DNA of 64,000 bases from the NCBI RefSeq assembly GCF_011759505.1, contig NZ_JAAOYO010000004.1, positions 62,001 through 126,000 of the forward strand, written 5' to 3'. This document shows, piece by piece, positions 8,081 to 15,773 of this stretch (position 1 is the first letter of the stretch; every line of letters starts with the position of its first letter). Under the pieces are notes generated by a model. It worked only from the letters and a program-made list of their open reading frames with translations. It was not told the DNA's origin and did no database searches. This DNA comes from Curtobacterium salicis (lineage in GTDB: Bacteria > Actinomycetota > Actinomycetes > Actinomycetales > Microbacteriaceae). A program made the translations under genes and the position numbers.

Positions 8081-9607
8081 TCACGGCGTCTGCCGTGCCG
8101 CCTCCTGCGCGACGACCGCCTCGAGGTCCGGCATCGCCCGCATCTGCTGCAGAGGCCGGTGCATGCGCGGGTTCCGCCGGAGGGCGGGTTCGGCCCGTTC
8201 CAGGAACGCCCAGTACCCGGCGGTGAACGGGCAGGCGTCCTCGCCGACGCGCTTCGTCGGGTCGAACCGACAGCTGCCGCAGTGGTCGGTCATCCGGTCG
8301 ATGTAGCGCCCGCCGGCGGCGTAGGGCTTGGTCGCGACGACCCCGCCGTCGGCGTGCTGCGACATCCCGACGACGTTCGCCGGCATCACCCAGTCGGTGC
8401 CGTCGACGAAGACGTCGGTGAACCAGTCGGTCAGTTCGAGCGGGTCGTAGCCGCGTTGCAGCGCCCAGTTGCCGAGGACCATGAGCCGCTGGATGTGGTG
8501 CAGCCACCCGTGGTCGCGGACGCCGTCCAGTGCGATGCGCAGACAGAGGGCGTCCACCTCCGCCGCGTCCAGGTCCCGCCACCAGGCCGGGAGGCTCGTC
8601 CCCGACGGTCGGGCGGGTCCGGCTCCGGCAGACGGTCGCGCCCCGAGCGCCTCGACGTCGGCCCCGTAGTCGTCGCCGAGCCACCAGTAGAGGTGCCAGA
8701 CGTAGTCCCGCCACCCGGCGACCTGCCGCACGAACCCCTCGACGCTGGCGAGCGGAGCGGCACCCGAGCCGTGGGCGGCCAGCGCGGCGTCGATCGCCTG
8801 CCGGGGGTCGAGTACGCCGAGGTTGAGCGGAACGCTGAGCAGCGAGTGCGCCATCGTCCAGTCGTTCGTCAGCACGGCGTCCTCGTACGGTCCGAAGTCG
8901 CCGAGCCGGACCGCGACGAAGTCGTCGAGCGCGGCCTGGGCCTCGTCCGGCGTCACGGCGAAGCGTCGTCGGTCGTCCCGCCCGACGAACTGCACGAGGC
9001 CGTCGCGCTCCCACCGGTCGAGGTCGGCGCGGACCTCGTCGTCGATCTCGTCCTCGGTGGGCCACCAGGGGTCGGGCAGCCCGAGGGTCGTCGCGCCGCG
9101 GGGTGGGGGCTGCCGGTTCTGCGCGTCCAGGCTGAACGCGCCGCCGAGTGGGGCGTCGTTCGCCATCAGCCAGCCCTCGCGACGTCGGACGCGCTCGTAG
9201 TGCGCCTCCATCAGGAAGCGTCCGCCACGCTCCGCGGCCCAACCGGCGAACTCGTCCTCTCCGGTGACGAACCCGCGGCTCGGCAGGATCGTCGTGCCGC
9301 GCCCCCAGTGCCGGACCTGCCCACGGTGCACGCGGGACGGCGGGTCGATGACCTCCAGGTCGACCTGACCGACGAGGGCGTCGCGCAGCTGGTCGACCCG
9401 GACGTGTTCCGCGCGGTCGCCGAGGTCGCGCACGCGGTGTCGGAGGGCGCTGAGCCAGAGGTGCGCCTTCGTCCGGTGCACGGGCCGGGCGGTGAAGAAC
9501 TCGCGCGCTTCGACGACGACCAGCGGGCCGCCGTCGTCGAACGCCGGACCGTACTGACCCGGCAGGACGAGACGCCGCCGCACGGGTGCGGGGACGGAGT
9601 CGGTCAC
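8081..9607 (-). CDS. Iron-sulfur cryptochrome/photolyase family protein ((6-4) photolyase type)
   Basis: This 508-residue protein matches the FeS-BCP group, whose characterised member PhrB of Agrobacterium repairs (6-4) photoproducts using FAD and a [4Fe-4S] cluster. Four candidate cluster cysteines are C355, C443, C446 and C459. The C-x2-C-x12-C spacing, and the distance to the first Cys, equal that of PhrB (350, 438, 441, 454). The family motifs HHIQRLMVLGNWAL and WVMPANVVGMSQ are present. The GTG at 9607 follows a TACCGT -10 box by 7 bases, suggesting a leaderless transcript. It is 25 bases upstream of the Eis-like gene, but that gene has its own promoter. Confidence 0.92.
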   Translation of the reverse strand: MTDSVPAPVRRRLVLPGQYGPAFDDGGPLVVVEAREFFTARPVHRTKAHLWLSALRHRVRDLGDRAEHVRVDQLRDALVGQVDLEVIDPPSRVHRGQVRHWGRGTTILPSRGFVTGEDEFAGWAAERGGRFLMEAHYERVRRREGWLMANDAPLGGAFSLDAQNRQPPPRGATTLGLPDPWWPTEDEIDDEVRADLDRWERDGLVQFVGRDDRRRFAVTPDEAQAALDDFVAVRLGDFGPYEDAVLTNDWTMAHSLLSVPLNLGVLDPRQAIDAALAAHGSGAAPLASVEGFVRQVAGWRDYVWHLYWWLGDDYGADVEALGARPSAGAGPARPSGTSLPAWWRDLDAAEVDALCLRIALDGVRDHGWLHHIQRLMVLGNWALQRGYDPLELTDWFTDVFVDGTDWVMPANVVGMSQHADGGVVATKPYAAGGRYIDRMTDHCGSCRFDPTKRVGEDACPFTAGYWAFLERAEPALRRNPRMHRPLQQMRAMPDLEAVVAQEAARQTP

Positions 9608-9649
9608 GGGGTGGACGGTACGCGGTGGCGCTGCCAGTGGGACGTGCTG

Positions 9650-10189
9650 CTAGTCCGTCGCGCCGGGCGGCGGGTCGACGAGCAGGCCGACGCGGTCAGC
9701 GAGGTAGTCGATCAGCGGGACGTCCGTGCCGGCGGTCGCGGACCACCGCACGCGCGGCTCGTCGTCGCGCACGAACAGTGCGGTGTCGGCGCCGACGAGC
9801 GATGCGTCGAGCGGGATCGGTGTCGCGCTGTGGTTCACGGTGTCGCCGGGCGCGAAGTGCCCCTTCGCCGCCGCCGCACGGTAGGCGCGACGCACCTCGG
9901 CGGAGACGGACACGAACTGGGACCGGCCCGCTTCGGTCACCCGCGTGATCGACCCCGTCGCCCAGACCTGGCCGGCGGTCTCGGGGGAGGAGCCGAGCAG
10001 CAGCGCCCCGACCCGCCACACGCGGCCGAGGGACCGGATCGTCGGGTCCCTCCGGATGCCGAGCACCGGCTTCGGTTCGACGTACTCGCCGAGCGCCTCG
10101 TCGCGCGCGCCCGCTGCCGCCAGTCGTGCCGTCGCGTCCTCGAGCAGCGTCCGCGCGCGCTGCACCCCGTCGGTCCGACCGTCCGTCAC
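9650..10189 (-). CDS. Conserved hypothetical protein, small soluble
   Basis: This 179-residue protein has no family I can name. An N-terminal helix (QRARTLLEDATARLAAAGAR) is followed by GEYVEPKPVLGIRRDPTI and a beta-rich middle with LGRVWRVGALLL. It ends in a domain with VNHSATPI, ALFVRDDEPRVRW and an acidic/Pro-rich tail. No signal peptide or membrane span is seen. The GTG start at 10189 is chosen because a TAGGCT -10 box (10197-10202, minus strand) lies 7 bases upstream and the residues before it are non-coding in character. Confidence 0.7.
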   Translation of the reverse strand: MTDGRTDGVQRARTLLEDATARLAAAGARDEALGEYVEPKPVLGIRRDPTIRSLGRVWRVGALLLGSSPETAGQVWATGSITRVTEAGRSQFVSVSAEVRRAYRAAAAKGHFAPGDTVNHSATPIPLDASLVGADTALFVRDDEPRVRWSATAGTDVPLIDYLADRVGLLVDPPPGATD

Positions 10190-10287
10190 CCGCCAGAGCC
10201 TAGACCGCGGGGCGTCGGGGTACGAACGGCTGTGGTGCCACTCGGACCGTCGCGCGTTGACTGACCCTCCCTGATGAGGAGGACTCC

Positions 10288-11838
10288 GTGCCGCACGCCT
10301 TCGACCCCGTCCGACCACACCCGACCCGCCTCGGGGACGTCGCGGCGGTGGCCGGTGCCGGGGCGCTGCCGTCGCCACTCGCCGACGTGCTGGTGACGGG
10401 CGTGGCGGTCGCGACCGAGGACCTCCGTCCCGGTTGGCTGTTCGTCGCCGTGCCCGGTCGTCGTGCGCACGGCGCTCGGCACGCCGACGCTGCCCGCGCG
10501 AGCGGCGCGGTCGCGGTGCTGACCGACGATGCTGGAGCCCGGGAGGCGACCCGCTCGGGCCTGCCGACCGTGGTCGTCCGCGACCCACGCGCCGCCCTCG
10601 GTGCCGTGGCGCGGACGGTCTCGGGCACGGCGGACCTCGGGTTCCCGCTGCTCGGCGTGACGGGCACGAACGGCAAGACCTCCACGGTGTCCGTCCTCGA
10701 CGCCCTCATGCGTCGGCTCGGGTGGACGACGGCGATGACGTCGACGGCCGAGCGCCGGATCGCTGACGACGTGGTCGCCAGTCGTCTGACCACGCCCGAG
10801 GCCACCGAACTCCACGCCTTCCTCGCCCGCGCCCGGGAACGCGCGGTCGACGGTGCCGCGATCGAGGTCAGCGCGCAGGGTCTCTCACGGCACCGGGTGG
10901 ACGGGGTCCACTTCGACGTCGCCGGGTTCACGAACCTCAGTCACGACCACCTCGACGACTACGCCGACATGGACGAGTACCTCCGCGCGAAGACCCTGCT
11001 CTTCCAGCCGGACCGGGCCTCGCGCGGGGTCGTGTCGCTCGATTCCGCAGCGGGCCGCGCGGTCGTCGCCGCGAGTGGGATCCCGGTCGAGACCGTCACG
11101 AGCGACCCAGGCACCGACACCGACTGGCGCGTCAGCGTCATCGACCAGCGCGCCGACGGCACTCGCTTCCGGATCGACGGTCCGGGCCTGACCGTGACGA
11201 CCGAGGTCCCGCTGCTCGGTCGACACATGGCCGCGAACGTCGGCCTGGCGGTCGCGATGCTGCGCGCCGCGGGCGTGCCCACCGGCGACCTCGGGACCGC
11301 CGCTGTCGGCGAGCTCGACGTCGTCGTGCCCGGGCGGATGGCCGACGCATCGAGTGCGACGGGCCCGCGGGTGTTCGTCGACTTCGCCCACACCCCGGAC
11401 GCCTTCGCGAAGAGCCTGGACGCGATCCGGGCGTTCGCGACGGGACGGGTCGGCATCGTCCTCGGCGCCGACGGCGACCGGGACCCGAGCAAACGGGAGG
11501 CCATGGGGGCGGTGGCGGCGACCCTGGCCGACGTCGTCGTGGTCGCCGACCACCACCCGCGGTTCGAGGACGCGGACGGCATCCGCGCCGCGATCCTCGA
11601 CGGTGCGCGCGGCATCGGGGGCGCCGCGCAGGTCGTCGAACTGCCGGATCCGGCGCGGGCCATCCGGTACGCCCTCGACGCGGTCGGTGTCGACGGTGTC
11701 GTCTACTGGGCGGGGCCGGGACTGACCGACTACCGGGACGTCCGCGGCGTGCACGTGCCGTACTCGTCGTTCCGTGACGCCCAGGCGGCACTCGCCGAGG
11801 CGGGTCATCCGGCGCGGGAGGCCGTCCCCGCCTGCTGA
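10288..11838 (+). CDS. MurE-like Mur ligase (UDP-MurNAc-tripeptide synthetase family)
   Basis: This 516-residue protein has the three-domain Mur ligase layout: an N-terminal UDP-binding domain (about 1-110), ATP-binding GVTGTNGKTST (123-133), and the MurE block with EVSAQGLSRHRVDGV. The carbamylated-lysine region YLRAKTLLF and a C-terminal domain with GADGDRDPSKR follow. MurE adds the third residue of the peptidoglycan stem peptide. At the position of the DNPR specificity motif this protein reads HHPR (422-425), so its amino acid, or even its role, may differ. No mur/fts neighbours are present; it stands alone. GAGGAGG (10276-10282) precedes the GTG start. Its 3' end overlaps the convergent signal peptidase gene by 34 bases. 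Confidence 0.85.
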   Translation: MPHAFDPVRPHPTRLGDVAAVAGAGALPSPLADVLVTGVAVATEDLRPGWLFVAVPGRRAHGARHADAARASGAVAVLTDDAGAREATRSGLPTVVVRDPRAALGAVARTVSGTADLGFPLLGVTGTNGKTSTVSVLDALMRRLGWTTAMTSTAERRIADDVVASRLTTPEATELHAFLARARERAVDGAAIEVSAQGLSRHRVDGVHFDVAGFTNLSHDHLDDYADMDEYLRAKTLLFQPDRASRGVVSLDSAAGRAVVAASGIPVETVTSDPGTDTDWRVSVIDQRADGTRFRIDGPGLTVTTEVPLLGRHMAANVGLAVAMLRAAGVPTGDLGTAAVGELDVVVPGRMADASSATGPRVFVDFAHTPDAFAKSLDAIRAFATGRVGIVLGADGDRDPSKREAMGAVAATLADVVVVADHHPRFEDADGIRAAILDGARGIGGAAQVVELPDPARAIRYALDAVGVDGVVYWAGPGLTDYRDVRGVHVPYSSFRDAQAALAEAGHPAREAVPAC

Positions 11839-12527
11839 GGTCGGTCGTCACCGCGGTCGACGTGGTCGACGCCCCGCTCACGACGTCGGGCTCGCCGACG
11901 TCGGCGGCGCACCGTCGACGCCGTGCCGCTGACGATCATCACGACGCCGTACACCAGGAGCAGCCCGGCGAGGGTCGGCAGCAGCCACGTCCGCGACCCG
12001 TTGACCACCTGGTTGACGGTGCCGAGGAGCGGCAGGCTGTACCAGACCTCGCCTCGGATCTGCGCGGGGATGACGGGGTCGGCATCGACGGCGTCGTTCG
12101 CGTCGCCCCGGAAGACGAACCGTCGGGTGCCGTCCGACGACGAGTCGATCGCGACGACGCGGTGCGTGACGACCTCCGGGCGGCCGGACTCGAGCTGGTA
12201 GGTGACGACGTCCCCGATGCGCACGTCCGCCGGCGCCACCGGTCGGACGACGACGAGGGTGCCGGGCGGCAGGGTCGGCTCCATCGACTGCGTGAGCACG
12301 GACAGCGGGACGGACCCCGTCACCCTCGGCAGGACGACGAGGACGACGGCGAGCCCCGCGACGAGGAGCACGAGTCCGGTCATGACGCCGATCCCGAGCG
12401 CGCGGAGGGCCGCGAGCGGGCCGCTCGTGGCGGGTGGAGCGACCGGGCGGGCTGCGTGACGGGGTCGGGGCGTGCCTCCCGTCCGGTGGCGGTTCCCGGC
12501 GCCGCTCCCGGAGAGCAGTGTGGTCAT
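11805..12527 (-). CDS. sipW: SipW-type signal peptidase I
   Basis: This 240-residue membrane protease has two spans (about 42-67 and 190-211), an N-terminal basic/Pro stretch and a very basic C-terminal tail. Catalytic Ser81 lies in SMEPTLPPGTLV. The second motif is GDVVTY, then THRVV with His122 where bacterial LepB has Lys. The FRGDANDAVD motif carries the conserved Asp residues. A Ser-His pair marks the ER/SipW class that processes biofilm-type exported proteins. The ATG (12527) overlaps the stop of the adjacent exported-protein gene (ATGA), which ties it to those clients. The function call is strong; the symbol is by analogy to Bacillus. Confidence 0.9.
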   Translation of the reverse strand: MTTLLSGSGAGNRHRTGGTPRPRHAARPVAPPATSGPLAALRALGIGVMTGLVLLVAGLAVVLVVLPRVTGSVPLSVLTQSMEPTLPPGTLVVVRPVAPADVRIGDVVTYQLESGRPEVVTHRVVAIDSSSDGTRRFVFRGDANDAVDADPVIPAQIRGEVWYSLPLLGTVNQVVNGSRTWLLPTLAGLLLVYGVVMIVSGTASTVRRRRRRARRRERGVDHVDRGDDRPQQAGTASRAG

Positions 12528-13411
12528 GCGCCGCACCGGATCTTCGGGCCGGTGTCCTGGGTGAACAGGGTCACTGGCGTCCGTCCGACGACGTCGTCGG
12601 TCGGTTGCCCTCCGGCGTCGAGTGCGCGGACGGCCACCTGGACGGTCGCGGCGCCCTGTGCGCTCGGCGTGACCTGTTCCGGCGCGAGCGTGATGTGTGG
12701 GTACTGCCCGGGCTGCCGGTCGCCCACCTGCTGGTCGCCGACGAAGGCGGCGTACAGGGTGTCGGACGACCGCGTGCCCGGCTCCCAGGTGAGTTGGACG
12801 TAGTTGGACGCCTGGGACGGGTCGGTGCACGTCAGCGTGGACAGGTCGTCGCCGGAGTTCAGGTAGAAGCCGCCCCAGACCGTCGACGACACCCAGCTGG
12901 CGTTCGTCGTGGTGAGGACGAGGTGCATGTTCGTGGTCGCCGAGGCCGGAGCCCCGGCAGCGAGGGTCGACCGGATGCACCACACCACGGCCGCCCGCGG
13001 GGCGAGGGACGAGGTCAGGCTCGGCAGGGACGCCCACGTGCCGCGGACGGCGCCGGTCCCGACGGAGGCGCCGTCCGTGCAGTCGTCGGTCGTCGGGACG
13101 GGCCAGGCCACGACGTCGACGGCCTGGGCGAGTGCCGTCGACCCGTCGGCGACGACGGCGCTGGTCGTGGTGGTGCCGGGGATGTTGCCGGCGTTGGTGA
13201 GGGTCACCGGGCGGGTGATCGACGGCGTGCCGACGGTGAAGGTCGTGGTGATCGCGGTGGTGCCCGAGATCGCCGCCGCGAGCTTGCCGTTCGTCACGCT
13301 CGACGCGGCCGTCCCGGTCGTGGTCCACAGCGCCCAGGCGACCGAGGAGCCGCCACCGACGAGGACGGCGACGAGCGCCACGGTGAGCAGGATCCGGAGA
13401 CGGGGGGTCAC
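12524..13411 (-). CDS. SipW-dependent exported protein (large)
   Basis: This 295-residue exported protein has a short N-terminal hydrophobic signal (ILLTVALVAVLVGGGSSVAWALW) followed by TTTGTAASSVTNGKL. That is the SipW-cognate pattern, where cleavage falls after the hydrophobic run next to an aromatic residue. The mature part is Thr/Ser/Ala-rich, with beta-sandwich-like repeats and a few cysteines (including CTDG, WCIRS, LTCTD and a C-terminal IRCGA). Such proteins form surface fibres or adhesins in other bacteria; that is inference here. The GTG start overlaps the upstream gene's stop by 4 bases, and the stop overlaps the signal peptidase start. Confidence 0.85.
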   Translation of the reverse strand: MTPRLRILLTVALVAVLVGGGSSVAWALWTTTGTAASSVTNGKLAAAISGTTAITTTFTVGTPSITRPVTLTNAGNIPGTTTTSAVVADGSTALAQAVDVVAWPVPTTDDCTDGASVGTGAVRGTWASLPSLTSSLAPRAAVVWCIRSTLAAGAPASATTNMHLVLTTTNASWVSSTVWGGFYLNSGDDLSTLTCTDPSQASNYVQLTWEPGTRSSDTLYAAFVGDQQVGDRQPGQYPHITLAPEQVTPSAQGAATVQVAVRALDAGGQPTDDVVGRTPVTLFTQDTGPKIRCGA

Positions 13412-14001
13412 GGTGCCACCTGCGTCCCGGTGATCGTGACGGTGAAGTCGGTGACCGCACCGGACACGGTCTGGGGTGCGTCGGCGTCGAGCACCATCTC
13501 GAAGCAGCCGGTGGCGGAGGCGCCGACGGGGAGGGTGTAGTAACCGCTCCCGGTGTCGAACACGGTCGGCCGAGCGGCGTAGCCCCCGAGTCCGGGTCGG
13601 CAGTCCGAGGCCCGACCGACCGGTGCCAGGCGGAGGGTCAGTTCGTCGAGGACGGCGCTGTCCGGCACGGACGCGTACGCCACGTGCAGTGTCGTCGCCT
13701 GCATCCGGATGCCGAGCGGCACCGTGCCACTGTTCCGGACCGAGAAGCTGCCCGTGGTGCTCCGGCCCGGGGCCAGGGGTGTCGTGTACATCGCGGTGAG
13801 GGGACTCACGACGAGCGTCGCGGTACCGGACCGGACCGTCGACGCCTGGGTCGCTGCGCTGCTGTTCCAGAGGGCGTAGGTGCCGCCACTGCCGACGACC
13901 GCGGACGCGACGGCGAGCACCAGGCCGAGGCCGAGCGGCCAGGCCCAGCGCCGACGGCGGGGCGCGCGGTGGCGTCCCGTCGTCGGCGTGGTCCTCGTCA
14001 T
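13408..14001 (-). CDS. SipW-dependent exported protein (medium)
   Basis: This 197-residue exported protein carries a basic N-terminus (RHRAPRRRRW), a hydrophobic run (PLGLGLVLAVASAVVGSGG) and the signature TYALWNSSAATQASTVRSG. It corresponds to the SipW-recognised signal family. The mature domain has the NSGTVPLGIRM pattern seen in TasA/camelysin-like proteins, and two cysteines (RASDCRP, TGCFEM) that could pair. A run of ten CGGTG units (14027-14077) begins 26 bases upstream of its ATG, inside its leader or promoter. It is translationally coupled to the next gene. Confidence 0.85.
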   Translation of the reverse strand: MTRTTPTTGRHRAPRRRRWAWPLGLGLVLAVASAVVGSGGTYALWNSSAATQASTVRSGTATLVVSPLTAMYTTPLAPGRSTTGSFSVRNSGTVPLGIRMQATTLHVAYASVPDSAVLDELTLRLAPVGRASDCRPGLGGYAARPTVFDTGSGYYTLPVGASATGCFEMVLDADAPQTVSGAVTDFTVTITGTQVAP

Positions 14002-14026
14002 GGGCGTCCCCCTGGACGTCGTGGTC

Positions 14027-14077
14027 CGGTGCGGTGCGGTGCGGTGCGGTGCGGTGCGGTGCGGTGCGGTGCGGTGC
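14027..14077. repeat. Pentanucleotide microsatellite, ten CGGTG units
   Basis: CGGTG is repeated ten times without interruption, plus one extra C. It lies between two genes of the SipW cluster, 26 bases upstream of the start of the 197-residue exported protein. Runs of this length are prone to gain and loss of units by slipped-strand mispairing. Because it is outside coding sequence, changes would alter promoter or leader spacing, not reading frame. Confidence 0.95.
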
Positions 14078-14153
14078 CGGCGCGTCGTGCCGGGCCGTGT
14101 GGTGACGGACGACGAGCGGATCAGGAGCCCGCCGTCCGTCGGTCGAGGTCGGG

Positions 14154-14714
14154 TCAGGAACCCGTCGAACCGATGGCCGTCTGCGTCAGCGTGAACGCGA
14201 GGGCGCCCACGTCGACCGTGCCGTCCTGGCCGGTGGTCGCCGATTCCGGCAGTGCGATCGTGAAGGTCACGCGGATCGTGGAGGTGCCCGACGACGGCGT
14301 CACGGTGAAGACGGTCGCGTCGGCGGTCTTCGCCACCGAGGCCGTGGACGACGAGACGTCGAGGGTCTTCTGGGTCGCGGCGATCAGGCCGGCGTCCCCG
14401 GTGATGCTCTGCGGCGCGTAGGTGAGCTTCGCGGTGAGGTCGTTGCCGGTCGCACGGACCACGAGGGTCTGCGTGAAGCGGTAGGTGTTGCCGGGGACCA
14501 TGAGGACCGATGCGGGGTCGATCGTGGCCGAGCGACCGTTGGTGATGTCCGTCCAGGCGCCGTCGTTGTTCGCCGTCAGGGTCAGCGTGCCGGAGCTCAC
14601 GGCCGTGGCCGCGCTGCTGGCACTCGCGTTCCAGAGGGCGAAGGAGCCGGCTCCGCCGAGCAGCAGTGCGACACCAGCGGCGCTCGCGATGGTGCCGGTC
14701 ACGATCTTGTGCAT
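14154..14714 (-). CDS. SipW-dependent exported protein (alternate signal peptide type)
   Basis: This 186-residue protein starts MHKIVTGTIASAAGVALLLG, followed by GAGSFALWNASASSAATAVSSG. That is a classic SipW-type signal with the FALWN cleavage environment. The mature region has the beta-sandwich pattern DGAWTDITNG, then MVPGNTYRFTQTLVVRATGNDLTAKL, like TasA-family matrix proteins and the alternate signal-mediated exported proteins of actinobacteria. It has no cysteines. A GGAACGGAAAG purine block precedes the ATG at 14714. It is the first gene of the leftward cluster, and the microsatellite separates it from the other clients. Confidence 0.88.
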   Translation of the reverse strand: MHKIVTGTIASAAGVALLLGGAGSFALWNASASSAATAVSSGTLTLTANNDGAWTDITNGRSATIDPASVLMVPGNTYRFTQTLVVRATGNDLTAKLTYAPQSITGDAGLIAATQKTLDVSSSTASVAKTADATVFTVTPSSGTSTIRVTFTIALPESATTGQDGTVDVGALAFTLTQTAIGSTGS

Positions 14715-15077
14715 GGTTCTTTCCGTTCCTGCGCAGGGCAGCGCTGTGGTCGTCTTGGGCGTTCGGGAGAGCCCGACGGGACGGTTGTCACCGCCCTCCC
14801 CGGGTGCGGGAGGACGCGGCTGACCGGTGCCGGAGGACGACCCGCGTGCCCAGGAGTGAGGGATGCTCGGGCTGGGCCGTCCTGTCGTCGAACGTACCCG
14901 GTCCCCAAAATGGAGGACAGCGGAATATACGAATGCATCCACCCCAAAACGGGGGACCCCTGGGTCCTCCCTGCGGCGGACGCCGGTGTGCCCCGGATGT
15001 CCCGGGGGGTCGCGATGGACGGCGCAGGAATGCCGAGCAGGTCTGTGCAGTTGCATCGACCGGATCGAGGAGGTCTC
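14715..15077. promoter_or_regulatory. Divergent control region between SipW cluster and pnuC
   Basis: This 363-base gap holds no gene. It contains an unusually AT-rich stretch for this genome (about 14903-14950). Two imperfect direct repeats flank it: CCCCAAAATGGAGGAC (14903-14918) and CCCCAAAACGGGGGAC (14942-14957), matching at 13 of 16 positions and spaced 39 bases apart. A -10-like AATATAC lies between them. This looks like a two-site binding region for a regulator of one or both divergent transcripts. The regulator is not identifiable. Confidence 0.5.
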
Positions 15078-15743
15078 ATGGGCATCGTGCGGTGGTTGTT
15101 CGACGCGCAGCTCGTCATCGGCGACCAGACGGTGCTCTGGCGCGAGGTGATCGGCAACGTCTTCGGGCTGCTCAGCGCCCTGGGCGGGATGCGCCGCAAG
15201 GTCTGGGCCTGGCCGGTCGGGATCGCGGGCAACGCGCTCCTCTTCACCGTCTTCATGGGTGCGCTCTTCGACACCCCGAACCCCGTCAACCTGCTCGGCC
15301 AGGCCGGACGCCAGGTCATGTTCATCCTGGTCAGCGTCTACGGCTGGTACCGCTGGACGCACCGCGCCCACGAAGCGACCACCGTGCTCGAGCCGAAGTG
15401 GGCCTCCTGGCGGGCACGGGCGCTGCTCGTCGTCGCCCTGGTCGGCGGCACCGCGGTCCTGACGCCGGTCTTCCGCGCCCTCGGGTCGTACGAGCCGGTG
15501 TGGAGCGACGCGTGGATCTTCGTCGGCTCGCTCCTGGCCACCTACGGCATGGCGAAGGGCTGGGTCGAGTTCTGGCTCATCTGGGTGGCGGTCGACCTGG
15601 TCGGCGTGCCGCTGCTGTTCTCCGCCGGGTACTACGCGTCGGGGCTGATGTACGTCGTCTACGGCGCCTTCACCCTGGCCGGTTTCTTCGTCTGGACGGC
15701 GCAGGGCCGGAAGCCCGCCGCGGCGCCGGTGACGGTCGGCTGA
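15078..15743 (+). CDS. pnuC: Nicotinamide riboside transporter PnuC
   Basis: This 221-residue membrane protein has seven predicted spans and the PnuC hallmarks: GNVFGLLSALGG and WAWPVGIAGNALLF near the N-terminus, and GWYRW with its aromatic cage residues in the middle. The end reads ASGLMYVVYGAFTLAGFFVW. PnuC proteins carry nicotinamide riboside (or a related vitamin precursor) into the cell by facilitated diffusion, driven by phosphorylation inside. No NadR/NrtR gene is adjacent. The ATG at 15078 follows GAGGAGG (15067-15073). Confidence 0.93.
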   Translation: MGIVRWLFDAQLVIGDQTVLWREVIGNVFGLLSALGGMRRKVWAWPVGIAGNALLFTVFMGALFDTPNPVNLLGQAGRQVMFILVSVYGWYRWTHRAHEATTVLEPKWASWRARALLVVALVGGTAVLTPVFRALGSYEPVWSDAWIFVGSLLATYGMAKGWVEFWLIWVAVDLVGVPLLFSAGYYASGLMYVVYGAFTLAGFFVWTAQGRKPAAAPVTVG

Positions 15744-15773
15744 CGCTGCGTCGGGGCGTCCCGCGGCCGCGCC

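Noticed and set aside
8030-10264. A 744-codon open frame opposite the photolyase gene
   Set aside because: It has no recognisable domain and is an antisense shadow. The minus strand carries the photolyase with all family motifs.
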